Positions 1 through 6,941 of a DNA stretch of 8,584 nt are shown here, in pieces. The notes under the pieces are model-generated. The model worked only from the letters and a program-made list of their open reading frames with translations, did not search any database and was not told the DNA's origin. Each line of letters starts with the position of its first letter. Positions within the stretch are counted from its first letter, which is position 1. The DNA is from Trebonia sp. (lineage in GTDB: Bacteria; Actinomycetota; Actinomycetes; Streptosporangiales; Streptosporangiaceae): positions 1 to 8,584 of the forward strand of contig JASHXJ010000221.1 in NCBI GenBank assembly GCA_030043595.1, in the 5' to 3' direction. The position numbers were made by a program, and so were the translations under genes.

Positions 1-75
1 AAGCGGTGCATATCCCGGTGCACAGACGCGTTCTTTCTAAGCCGACATCGCTTGCCGCAACGTCGCTCTTTACAA

Positions 76-95
76 GGGATTCCGGCCCGAATCCC
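76..95 (+). promoter_or_regulatory. 5' leader hairpin next to the ribosome binding site
   Basis: The arms GGGATTC (76-82) and GAATCCC (89-95) are perfectly complementary around a 6-base loop. The ribosome binding site GGAGAGG (96-102) follows with no gap, and the ATG is at 108. A hairpin touching the Shine-Dalgarno sequence could modulate translation of the membrane protein gene. It could also be a chance structure in GC-rich DNA. A second small inverted repeat, GTGCA (6-10) with TGCAC (19-23), lies further upstream. I see no match to a known metal riboswitch. Confidence 0.35.
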
Positions 96-107
96 GGAGA
101 GGTCACA

Positions 108-650
108 ATGGGTTTCCTGCTACTCGGAGTGGACAGCCTGATCGCGTGCATCGCGGTCGGCCCGATCGTCAGCCGGCGGATAGCCGTCCCCTTCGCCCTG
201 CTGTTCGGCGTCGGCGACGGAGGAGGGTTCCTGCTCGGCACGGCCTTCCACTGGTCTGTCTCGGACAGCCTCAGCAACATCCTGCAGACGGGGATTCTCG
301 TCGCGCTCGGGATCTACTGGATCGTGCTCGCCATCTACTCGACGTGGGCAGCAAAGCAAGAGCTAGAGCAGACGCCCAGGGCGCGCTGGGGCATCTGGAT
401 CCTGCCGTGGGCGCTGAGCATCGACAACATCACCTACGGCCTGGTCGACGGTGTCCCCGCGCACGCCTCGGTCTGGTTCTCGGCCGGCGAGCAGGCGCTG
501 TCAAGCGCGGTACAGGCCGGCATCGGACTGGCGATCGGCATGGGACTCGCAGCCCTCTTCCCCGTGGTGCGCCGCCGCATGGCCCTGGCCAACGGAATCG
601 CGGGAGCCGCCCTGATCGCCGCCGCCGGCGTCCTGCTAGTTGTCGGCTGA
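108..650 (+). CDS. MntP-like six-helix membrane protein (putative manganese/cation exporter)
   Basis: This is a 180-residue, almost wholly hydrophobic protein with about six predicted membrane helices (residues about 2-20, 27-45, 56-78, 95-111, 132-152, 162-179). Length and topology fit the MntP family, which exports Mn2+ across the cytoplasmic membrane. MntP proteins carry two half-repeats, each with an intramembrane Asp. Here these would be Asp9 in GVDSLIACIAVG and Asp106 in ALSIDNITYGL. Reading could extend upstream to a GTG at position 6. I chose ATG 108 because GGAGAGG (96-102) sits 5 bases before it and the protein then begins directly in helix 1, as the family does. A strong terminator follows, so it is probably transcribed separately from the ChrB-like gene. 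The match is less clear than for the second MntP protein at 6942-7736. A related transporter of the same fold, with another substrate, is possible. Confidence 0.62.
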   Translation: MGFLLLGVDSLIACIAVGPIVSRRIAVPFALLFGVGDGGGFLLGTAFHWSVSDSLSNILQTGILVALGIYWIVLAIYSTWAAKQELEQTPRARWGIWILPWALSIDNITYGLVDGVPAHASVWFSAGEQALSSAVQAGIGLAIGMGLAALFPVVRRRMALANGIAGAALIAAAGVLLVVG

Positions 651-672
651 CCTGACACCCAGCCCATCCCTT

Positions 673-708
673 AGTCCGGGCTCTCGCCATTCGGCGAGAG
701 CCCGGACT
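673..708. terminator. Strong intrinsic terminator-type hairpin
   Basis: The arms AGTCCGGGCTCTCGCC (673-688) and GGCGAGAGCCCGGACT (693-708) form a perfect 16-bp stem around the loop ATTC. It lies 22 bases after the stop of the MntP-like gene. Only a weak T-containing run (GTTATAT) follows, which is common for actinobacterial terminators. It should end transcription of the upstream gene and separate it from the ChrB-like gene. From 709 to 841 there is no convincing gene, only related GGTTTC/CCGTTT words that may belong to the promoter region of the next gene. Confidence 0.85.
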
Positions 709-841
709 GTTATATGGTCACGATGAATGGTTGGGGTGTCGCGCAGGAGACGGGCTGACCGTTTTGCCGTTACTGAGCGGTTTCGTGATGGTTTCGCGGA
801 CCGTTTCTGCACTCTGAGCCGAAAACAGGTGTTGCATCTGC

Positions 842-1507
842 ATGGACGCTGACAGCCGGGCATCGGGATGGCTGCTTCTCCTGGCTCAGCTTCCTAGTAC
901 ACCGTCCAGCTCGCGGGTCACGCTGTGGCGCCGCCTGCGGGCCGCCGGCGCGACCACCATGGTCAACGGCGCCTGGGTCCTGCCTGAAACGGCGCACCAT
1001 GCGGAGTTCCTGCAGCAATTGAGCGAAGGCATTGTCCGGCAGGGCGGCACAGTATTCGTCTTGAGTACGTCAATCTCGTCGGCAGAGGTCAATGAAACGA
1101 TCGTCGGGCGTTTCCGCGCCGACCGGGGGCGGGAGTACGACGAGTTCGCCGAGCGCTGCACCGCTCTGCTCGATGAGATCGACAAGGAGACCAGGGCCGG
1201 GAAGCACACGTTCGCTGAGATGGAGGAGAACGAGCAGGACCTGGAGAAACTGGTCCGCTGGCTGGCGAAGATCCAGTCGCGGGACTTCTTCCCCGATGAG
1301 CGAAGGCAGCAGTCAGCCGCCATCATGGACCAGTGCCGGAATGCCGTGGAAGCCTTCACGCAAGCCGTCTACGCAGCCGAGGGGATCCAGGAGATTGCGG
1401 ATAGCGCGGCCCGGGAGCCCGCCGATCCGGAAGGCGCCGACGCCGCGCCCGGTACGGACGGCGGTGGTCCCGCGAGTGATCGCCCGGCAGCGAGACGTAA
1501 TGACTAA
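842..1507 (+). CDS. ChrB N-terminal-domain protein (chromate resistance/sensing family)
   Basis: This 221-residue soluble protein matches the N-terminal domain of ChrB as I know it. Residues about 10-76 contain WLLLLAQLP, SSRVTLWRRLRAAGA, then NGAWVLP and GGTVFVLST. A conserved charged helical part follows at about 99-150 (YDEFAERC, FAEMEENEQDLEKLVRWLAKI, RDFF). ChrB proteins accompany the chromate exporter ChrA and in some bacteria act as chromate-responsive regulators. Full-length ChrB has a further C-terminal domain that is absent here. Instead, residues about 187-221 form a Pro/Ala/Gly/Asp-rich, probably disordered tail. No chrA lies in the window, so a role in chromate resistance is inferred from family only; a transcriptional or stress regulator is equally possible. 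The start is the ATG at 842 with a modest AGGT (827-830) upstream. The terminator before it and the promoter-like box after its stop suggest a single-gene transcript. Confidence 0.8.
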   Translation: MDADSRASGWLLLLAQLPSTPSSSRVTLWRRLRAAGATTMVNGAWVLPETAHHAEFLQQLSEGIVRQGGTVFVLSTSISSAEVNETIVGRFRADRGREYDEFAERCTALLDEIDKETRAGKHTFAEMEENEQDLEKLVRWLAKIQSRDFFPDERRQQSAAIMDQCRNAVEAFTQAVYAAEGIQEIADSAAREPADPEGADAAPGTDGGGPASDRPAARRND

Positions 1508-1546
1508 GAAATGTTGGAACAGCAGGTGGGGCTGATTACAACTCGC

Positions 1547-1568
1547 TAACGTTCGTGTGTAGGGAGCG
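1547..1568 (+). promoter_or_regulatory. Shared promoter-like box upstream of paralog A
   Basis: TAACGT (1547-1552, preceded by C) is followed 9 bases later by GGGAGCG (1562-1568). The same pair occurs upstream of paralogs B and C at similar distances from their starts. TAACGT resembles an actinobacterial -10 element, which would place the transcript start near GGGAGCG. I see no clear -35 match. The ribosome binding site of A is GAGGGG at 1591-1596, 8 bases before the ATG. Confidence 0.5.
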
Positions 1569-1604
1569 TCGCGACCCGATCGTGATCTGAGAGGGGACCG
1601 TCGC

Positions 1605-3194
1605 ATGTCAGGTCTGCTAGGCCGGAGCCGGCGTAGTCGCTGGAGCCGGCGTAGGAGATACCGGAGATACCGGCAGGCGCTGCAGCAGCGCATCCGTGTC
1701 GTCGCCGCGGTCGCGGGCGTGGCTGGCGTCGGCCTGGTGGCGATCACGGTCGTGGGATTTAACAGCCTGTTCGGCGCGCGGGGCACGGCCGCGGTGGTCA
1801 ACCTGAATGTCATCAACCTGCACGTCAACGTGGACTGCACGCTGATCGTGCCGGCGAACCCGCAGTCGCCGCTTGGGCTCGCGACGCCCTACCGGCTTAC
1901 TGCCACCGACCCGGCCGACGGGCCGTGCAACGAGTCCAACCCCGAGCAGGCCGCGTTCGTGCAGGCGGCGATCATCAACACCGGTACCGGGCAGATATCG
2001 ATGTATGACCCGCTTGTGGTCAGCGGGGGCACGAAGCCAGCGGTGACTCCGCCGGTGCCGAAGGTGCCGCGTGACAGCGTCGTGGCGCTGTGGTTCGGCT
2101 TCAACGGCAAAACGCTCAACCTCGTGGGCGCCGATGAGGCTTCCGTCACCGGCGGCACGACCGCCGGGCGGATCAGCAAGAACCTGCAGATGACTGGCGC
2201 GTGGCGCGCTTCGCTTGGCGACTTCCCGGCGGCATCGATCATCCCGGACGTCATCTTGCAGCAGAGCTCCTGCGTCGCGGGCGAGAGCATCGGCGGCCTC
2301 CTGTCGCCGTTCGGCCACGGCGGCGCCTGCGGCGCGGCAGCGTTTTTCGCGGCGGCGAACACGGCGATCAAGGCACGCAAGCTGACCGTCCCGAACCCTG
2401 GCACAGCCGGGGACGGGCAGGCATGCCTGACCATGCGAAGCTTCGGGCTGGCTGGCCAGAACCCCAGCTCGGGCGTCACCACCCAGTACCTAGCCACCGG
2501 CAACGGGCAGACCGCCCAGGACACCAGCGCCAACCAGCAGCAGCTAGCTGGCTCGACCGTGCTCACCAATGGCGGCGACGGCGGGCTGCTCACCTACTTC
2601 ATGGACCCGGCAATCGGCTGCACCCCGTGGCGGGTACCCGACTTGGCCAGCCCGGGATCGGACACCACGGGGCTCGCGCTCGACGAGCTGCAGGCGGCCG
2701 CCTTCGCCGGCCAGCCGGGCGCCCCGGCCGCGCTTGTCCCGCCCAATGACCCGATGACGCTGGAAGGCACCGGTACCCAGAACGCGGATAAGATCAACAC
2801 CTACCGGACCCTGGTGGACATGCCGCCGCTGCCGGCGGGCCAGACATCGTCGGAGTACTGCGCTGACATGGAGAGCATCCAGGGCGCACGGCTGCAGCAG
2901 GACGTCAACCTGCTGACCCGCGAGCCTGGCCCGTCTCCCCCGGTGGCCCGCAACCTGTTCCTGTATATGGCGCTGCGGCTTCAGCAGTCCTTCGTCAGCC
3001 TGGGCTGCCAGCGCTTCGGGCTGCAAAACGACGTGTCCACCACCGTGAACGGCGGCGGGGTCGTGGTTGCCGCGTGCTTCCGCAACCAGGTGGAGCCGGT
3101 CACGCCCGGCGCCGGCAACCCGACCGCGGGCACGACCGTGTGCCCGGCGAGCGGGCCAGGACCGCATCACGGTCACTACAACTACTTCTGGTAG
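1605..3194 (+). CDS. Paralog A: membrane-anchored/secreted Cys-rich protein of unrecognised family
   Basis: This 529-residue protein has no function I recognise. It has an extremely basic cytoplasmic tail (residues 7-33, mostly Arg), one hydrophobic segment (about 32-52) without a clear cleavage site or lipobox, and a large extracytoplasmic domain. It is homologous over its length to paralog B. Shared motifs include IVPANP (81-86), GLATPY (91-96), AFVQA (117-121), YDPLV (134-138), FGFNG (164-168), VTTQYL (291-296), GQTAQDT (301-307), GCTP plus PDLA (338-348), and ALVP with ND (376-382). Cys78, 108, 223, 242, 274, 339, 419 and 468 align with the eight cysteines of B, suggesting four disulfides. 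Cys491 and Cys513 are extra. The C-terminus is a His/Tyr/Trp tail (HHGHYNYFW). The start ATG has GAGGGG 8 bases upstream. It converges on the GT-C-like gene with 72 bases between, where I see no clear terminator. Confidence 0.85.
   Translation: MSGLLGRSRRSRWSRRRRYRRYRQALQQRIRVVAAVAGVAGVGLVAITVVGFNSLFGARGTAAVVNLNVINLHVNVDCTLIVPANPQSPLGLATPYRLTATDPADGPCNESNPEQAAFVQAAIINTGTGQISMYDPLVVSGGTKPAVTPPVPKVPRDSVVALWFGFNGKTLNLVGADEASVTGGTTAGRISKNLQMTGAWRASLGDFPAASIIPDVILQQSSCVAGESIGGLLSPFGHGGACGAAAFFAAANTAIKARKLTVPNPGTAGDGQACLTMRSFGLAGQNPSSGVTTQYLATGNGQTAQDTSANQQQLAGSTVLTNGGDGGLLTYFMDPAIGCTPWRVPDLASPGSDTTGLALDELQAAAFAGQPGAPAALVPPNDPMTLEGTGTQNADKINTYRTLVDMPPLPAGQTSSEYCADMESIQGARLQQDVNLLTREPGPSPPVARNLFLYMALRLQQSFVSLGCQRFGLQNDVSTTVNGGGVVVAACFRNQVEPVTPGAGNPTAGTTVCPASGPGPHHGHYNYFW
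1624..1673 (+). repeat. In-frame micro-repeats encoding the Arg-rich tail of paralog A
   Basis: GGAGCCGGCGTAG occurs at 1624-1636 and again at 1642-1654, an 18-base (six-codon) period. The nine-base unit AGATACCGG follows twice in tandem (1656-1664, 1665-1673). Both periods are multiples of three, so each copy adds Arg/Ser/Tyr codons without shifting frame. These repeats explain why the cytoplasmic tail of A is longer and more basic than those of B and C, and they suggest growth by slippage. Confidence 0.75.
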
Positions 3195-3266
3195 CGGCCC
3201 ATCGGCGTCCTTTGCCTCTGTTATAAGGCCTCCGGAGATGGCGGTAATTCTTTTCGCGACGAGCGG

Positions 3267-5105
3267 TCAATCACTGGGCCGATAATGGGTGAGGCGCCAG
3301 CCGACGACATTTCCCGCGATAACCGCCGGCCGGCCAAGCAGGCTGGTCAGATAATGGCCGAATGCCGACTGAATGCTCGTGACCGCGACGACGGCGGCCG
3401 GCTTCCAGCCGGCGAGCTGCGCCCGCATCTGCAGGATGTCCGGGTACAGTCCGTTGGCCGGAAGGGTGGCGACCTGCGTCACGCGGACGCCCGCTGACTG
3501 CGCCCAGAGCTGGTTCAGGTAGTCGGCTTCCGACGATAGCCCGTTGCCGTCGGTGGCAGCCGAACCGCTCCAGGTCGGCCCCATGTAATAGCCGCCGTAC
3601 ATCGAGGCGGGCATGCCGGTGTCGGCCTGCCAGCGCAGCGGAGCGGTGTAGGTCTGCACCGGGATGGGGACGACGAGGACGCTCGCGCCAGCCGGCAGCC
3701 GCAGCGCGGTGAAGACCGCGGTCCAGCCCGCGGGCACGGACGAGGCCTGCGCGGCGGGCAGCGGGGCAGGCACCAGCGGCAGGACCGCGATCACCGCGAT
3801 GGCGGTGAGCAGCCCTTTCAGCCGGGGCCAGCGGCTGCGCGCGGCATCGAGGCCGAAAGCAAGCAGCGCGGCGGCGGCGCCGTCGGCGATGATGGAGAAC
3901 CGGTCCGGGAGCACCGCCCCGGTGACCGGCAGCGTCTGCAGCCAGTACCACGGCAGCACGACCCGCTCGTGTTCCTTGCCGCCGGCCAGCAGTGTCCCGC
4001 CCAGGGAGAACGCGGACAGCAGGATGAACGCCATCGCTGCGGCGCGCACCGGCAGGCGGCGCCAGAACCGCACCGCGATGACGGCGAGGACCGCCAGCAT
4101 CGGCCAGCCGAGGTAGCCGAGGTACTCGGGGAGCCCGCCCTGGAAGCGGGCCGCGAACGCCGCGCTGCCCGCCGTGTGCACCAGCATGAAGGAGGAGGGC
4201 TGCACGAACCCGGCGAGATCGTTCTTGTAGAAATCCGGCGTGAACGGGCTGCCCTGCTGGCGAAGCGGGCCGAAGAACTGCACCCACAGCGGGTAGCCCG
4301 CGATCGCCGCGGCAGCCACGATTCCGGCCCCCGCGCCTGCGGCGATGTCACGGATCCGGGCTGCCACCGCTGCTGGCCGGGACACCGCAAGCACCGCGAC
4401 GAGGATCGACGCGGCCACGGCCGAGTCAAGCAGGAGTTCCTCGCTGATGAACAGCTGGGCAGCCGCCAGCAGGCCCAGCAGGGCCCCGCAGCGCGCCGCG
4501 GCCCGCGGGCCGGCGCCGCAGCGCCCGGTAGCCAGCCGCAGCACCTGATCGATGATCAGCGGCGGCAGGACCGCGAACTGCAGGTCGTAGTGGCCCACCG
4601 ACGACTGGACCAGCGCCGGGGAGAACCCGTAGACCAGCCCGGCCAGCCAGGCGGCGGTGACGCTGGCGCCCCAGCGGCGCAGCACGGCGAACATGCTGGC
4701 CGCGGACCCCGCGAACCCCAGCGTCATGAGCACCGTCAGGCTGGCCTGCGGGCCGGCCAGCAGGGTCAGCGGCGCCAGCAGCACACCGGGCAGCAGCATG
4801 GCCGTGTTCCACATGACGCTGATCCCCTGCGGGGCGTTCATCCCGGTAGTGATCAGCGCGGGCAGCCTCACGTGCGCGACGGCTGTGGCGTCGTACCGGA
4901 GGAACCAGGCGAACTGGTCAGCGTCATAGGGGTTGCCGGCCACGATCCGCGACGCCGGATCCCGCCACAGCCACATGGTCAGCGCGATCGCGCCGACCAG
5001 GTAATAGGCCCCCGCGACCCAGAGCGTCGTGCGCCCGCTCAGTGGCCGCAAGCGGTCGGCCGCGGGCCGGGCCTGCATGGTCGCCTGCACGTTACGTATC
5101 CTCAC
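3267..5105 (-). CDS. Polytopic membrane protein, putative GT-C-type glycosyltransferase
   Basis: This 612-residue protein has many hydrophobic helices up to about residue 450, then a C-terminal extracytoplasmic-looking domain of about 160 residues (about 452-612). That layout, with an acidic first external loop (NPYDADQF, residues 58-65; Asp61 and Asp63 are candidate catalytic residues), fits GT-C glycosyltransferases, which use polyprenyl-phosphate sugars at the outer membrane face. Other features typical of actinobacterial relatives as I recall them are GHYDLQF (171-177), LFISEELLL (218-226) and LPDRFSIIADG (399-409). Donor and acceptor cannot be read from the sequence. It lies between paralogs A and B on the opposite strand, so their Ser/Thr-rich linkers are conceivable acceptors (inference). 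The first start is GTG at 5105 with a poor ribosome binding site. GTG at codon 6 (5090) has GAGG 9 bases upstream and may be the true start; ATG at codon 10 (5078) is a third option. A non-enzymatic membrane protein is an alternative. Confidence 0.7.
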   Translation of the reverse strand: MRIRNVQATMQARPAADRLRPLSGRTTLWVAGAYYLVGAIALTMWLWRDPASRIVAGNPYDADQFAWFLRYDATAVAHVRLPALITTGMNAPQGISVMWNTAMLLPGVLLAPLTLLAGPQASLTVLMTLGFAGSAASMFAVLRRWGASVTAAWLAGLVYGFSPALVQSSVGHYDLQFAVLPPLIIDQVLRLATGRCGAGPRAAARCGALLGLLAAAQLFISEELLLDSAVAASILVAVLAVSRPAAVAARIRDIAAGAGAGIVAAAAIAGYPLWVQFFGPLRQQGSPFTPDFYKNDLAGFVQPSSFMLVHTAGSAAFAARFQGGLPEYLGYLGWPMLAVLAVIAVRFWRRLPVRAAAMAFILLSAFSLGGTLLAGGKEHERVVLPWYWLQTLPVTGAVLPDRFSIIADGAAAALLAFGLDAARSRWPRLKGLLTAIAVIAVLPLVPAPLPAAQASSVPAGWTAVFTALRLPAGASVLVVPIPVQTYTAPLRWQADTGMPASMYGGYYMGPTWSGSAATDGNGLSSEADYLNQLWAQSAGVRVTQVATLPANGLYPDILQMRAQLAGWKPAAVVAVTSIQSAFGHYLTSLLGRPAVIAGNVVGWRLTHYRPSD

Positions 5106-5224
5106 GACTACGAAGCGGTCATCAGGCCCGTTGCCGCCGGGGGGGCCGCGGGGTCCGCCGAGCCTATCTCGTCACTATCTCGCTGCAATCACGCCACGAT
5201 CACGCGCTTTATGTGAGATGTTAG

Positions 5225-5242
5225 GAGACTGCGCTCAGTCTC
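5225..5242. other. Inverted repeat in the divergent intergenic region
   Basis: GAGACTG (5225-5231) and CAGTCTC (5236-5242) are perfectly complementary around the loop CGCT. The repeat lies between the divergent GT-C-like gene and paralog B. No T-run follows on either strand, so an operator or mRNA-leader hairpin is more likely than a terminator. The rest of 5106-5364 holds no gene that I can support. It includes a distinctly AT-rich stretch (about 5274-5298) just upstream of the promoter-like box of B. Confidence 0.35.
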
Positions 5243-5323
5243 TCAGGCCGATAACGAAGATCATGCCGGAATCTGAAAATAAAGATTTTTCTGGTTTCTC
5301 CGCTAATGCTCGCCCGGCTGTTC

Positions 5324-5343
5324 TAGCATGCCTTCCGGGAGCG
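5324..5343 (+). promoter_or_regulatory. Shared promoter-like box upstream of paralog B
   Basis: TAGCAT (5324-5329, preceded by C) is followed 7 bases later by GGGAGCG (5337-5343). It matches the box before paralog C closely: both have CCGGCT a few bases upstream, then TCTA, then TCCGGGAGCG and GGAC downstream. The ribosome binding site GGAGGA (5355-5360) is 4 bases before the ATG of B. Confidence 0.55.
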
Positions 5344-5364
5344 TCAGCGGACGTGGAGGACTGA

Positions 5365-6894
5365 ATGAGCACCGGGCACCGGTCCGCATGGCGACGTCGC
5401 GCCCACAGAAGTCGCATGGCGCGTATTGCGGTCCCTCTCGCGATCCCGCTGGCGCTGGGCCTGACGCTCGGGATCGTGATCGTGGTCGTCAGCGGCTCGC
5501 ACGGGGCGAACCTCAACGGGCTGGCTCTGGGCGCCCCGCCGAGCGGCTCGGCGAGCGCCTCGCCGTCGCCGGCGAACTCGGCCACGGCGGCGGCGGCCGC
5601 GGCGGCCAACGTCAACTGCGACATCATCGTCCCCGCCAACCCGCTCACCGCGAAGGGCCTGGCAACCCCGTACGTGCTCACCGGCACGAACGGCCAGACT
5701 CCCGCGCAGTCCGGGTGCGAGATGACCAACGCGGTCAACCTCGGGGCCTTCGTGCAGGCCACCATCCTGGACCCGGACACGGGCAAGCTCTACGTCTACG
5801 ACCCGCTGGTCATCACGAAGGGCACCACCCCGATCGTGCCGCCCGTGGTGCCGGTGCTGCCGAACCCCGCGATCGTGACGATCGACTTCGGGTTCAACGG
5901 CACCGACCTGTTCCAGGTCGGCGCGACGCCCGGCACGCTGCAGGATGCCAACTGCGTCAACGGCATGCCCGGATCGGTCTTCGGACAGGTGTCGTTCTGC
6001 AACGGCATCAACTTCTTCAACGCCGCGTTCCAGGACGAGCGCGAGGGAAAGCTGGTCGTGCCGTCAGAAGGCGTCTCGGCCAAGATGATCCCGACCGGAG
6101 GCGCGATGGGGACGGGACGGAACTGCCCCGAGACGCGCAACTTCGACATGGTGGACCAGGATCCGAGCGACAACGTGACCACCGAGTACCTGCTGGATCC
6201 GGCCACCGGCCAGACGGCGCAGGACACCACGTCCAACGCGGAGAACATCCAGGGTTCCGCGCTGCTGCTCAACGGCAGCGACAACACCCTGCTTGACCAG
6301 TTCATCGACCCGGTCCTCGGGTGCACCCCGTTCGAGGCGCCCGACCTGGCGAACGAGGATCAGCCGACCAGCTCCCAGGCCCTGGACGAGCTGCTCTCCG
6401 CCGCGCACCAGCCGAAGATCGCGGCGCTTGTGCCGGAGAACGACGAGATGGTGCTGGTTGGCGGCGCCAGCTTCGACGCGGCGAAGACCGACCTGTACCG
6501 GGAGGAAATGGGCCAGGCGCCGGTCGATGCGCTGACCAACCAGACCAGCAGCCCGGCGATGTACTGCCAGTACATGATCGACATTCAGACGCCGTTCCTG
6601 GCAGCCAACGCGAGCCTGCTCGCCACGGGCCAGCCGCCGGTGACAGGGGTGGGTAACAACCTGCTCACCTTCATGGCTAACCGGCTCAACATGTCCTTCA
6701 CCAACCTCGCCTGCCAGAACTTCGGCCTGACGAACCCGGTCACGGTCACCCTGAACGGCCAGGGCGTGGCGATCGCGGCGACCTTCAACACCACGTGGCA
6801 AAACGCGAGCGGCACCTCGACACCGCAGATGCCGGGCTCAGACCAGCGGGCGGGCCGTTCCCACCACGAGCTGATGAACCCGTCCGGGATGTGA
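5365..6894 (+). CDS. Paralog B: membrane-anchored/secreted Cys-rich protein of unrecognised family
   Basis: This 509-residue protein is a full-length homolog of paralog A; its function is not recognised. The order is a basic tail (residues 1-20, RSAWRRR and RSRMARI), one hydrophobic segment (about 21-42), a Ser/Ala/Pro-rich flexible linker (about 56-81), and the conserved domain from NVNC (82-85) to about 475. Motifs are IVPANP (88-93), GLATPY (98-103), AFVQA (128-132), YDPLV (145-149), FGFNG (175-179), VTTEYL (271-276), GQTAQDT (282-288), GCTP plus PDLA (319-329) and ALVPEND (354-360). Its only cysteines are 85, 118, 197, 212, 254, 320, 401 and 450, all aligned with cysteines of A, so an all-disulfide exported domain is likely. 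It lacks the extra C-terminal cysteines of A and ends in a polar tail. The hydrophobic segment could be an uncleaved anchor or a signal peptide. The ATG has a good GGAGGA ribosome binding site. Confidence 0.87.
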   Translation: MSTGHRSAWRRRAHRSRMARIAVPLAIPLALGLTLGIVIVVVSGSHGANLNGLALGAPPSGSASASPSPANSATAAAAAAANVNCDIIVPANPLTAKGLATPYVLTGTNGQTPAQSGCEMTNAVNLGAFVQATILDPDTGKLYVYDPLVITKGTTPIVPPVVPVLPNPAIVTIDFGFNGTDLFQVGATPGTLQDANCVNGMPGSVFGQVSFCNGINFFNAAFQDEREGKLVVPSEGVSAKMIPTGGAMGTGRNCPETRNFDMVDQDPSDNVTTEYLLDPATGQTAQDTTSNAENIQGSALLLNGSDNTLLDQFIDPVLGCTPFEAPDLANEDQPTSSQALDELLSAAHQPKIAALVPENDEMVLVGGASFDAAKTDLYREEMGQAPVDALTNQTSSPAMYCQYMIDIQTPFLAANASLLATGQPPVTGVGNNLLTFMANRLNMSFTNLACQNFGLTNPVTVTLNGQGVAIAATFNTTWQNASGTSTPQMPGSDQRAGRSHHELMNPSGM

Positions 6895-6912
6895 CGTCGT
6901 AACCGTAACAAG

Positions 6913-6937
6913 GAGCCGGGATCTCCGGCGGCGGCTC
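6913..6937. terminator. Possible bidirectional terminator between convergent genes
   Basis: GAGCCG (6913-6918) pairs with CGGCTC (6932-6937) around a 13-base GC-rich loop, inside the 47-base gap between the stops of paralog B and the MntP gene. Position is right for ending both convergent transcripts. The stem is short and no T-run is present, so this is tentative. Confidence 0.3.
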
Positions 6938-6941
6938 ACGG

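Noticed and set aside
723..758. An 11-codon leader ORF (ATG at 723) before the ChrB-like gene
   Set aside because: It has no ribosome binding site and no attenuator-like codon run, so it is probably chance.
1605..1770. A Tat signal peptide or lipoprotein signal at the N-terminus of paralog A
   Set aside because: There are many arginines but no S/T-R-R-x-F-L-K pattern, and there is no lipobox cysteine after the hydrophobic segment.
1617..2593. Long minus-strand frames across paralog A
   Set aside because: The plus-strand frame is conserved with paralogs B and C, has a ribosome binding site and carries matching cysteines, so the reverse frames are shadows.
3195..3281. Inverted repeat CGGCCCA / TGGGCCG between paralog A and the GT-C-like gene
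   Set aside because: The arms are 7 bases long and 73 bases apart, and the second arm lies inside the GT-C-like coding region. This is likely chance in GC-rich DNA.
3969..5216. A 415-codon open frame on the plus strand opposite the GT-C-like gene
   Set aside because: Its product is rich in Arg, Gly, Gln and His with no hydrophobic core or motif, as expected for the antisense frame of a GC-rich gene. The opposite frame encodes a coherent membrane protein.
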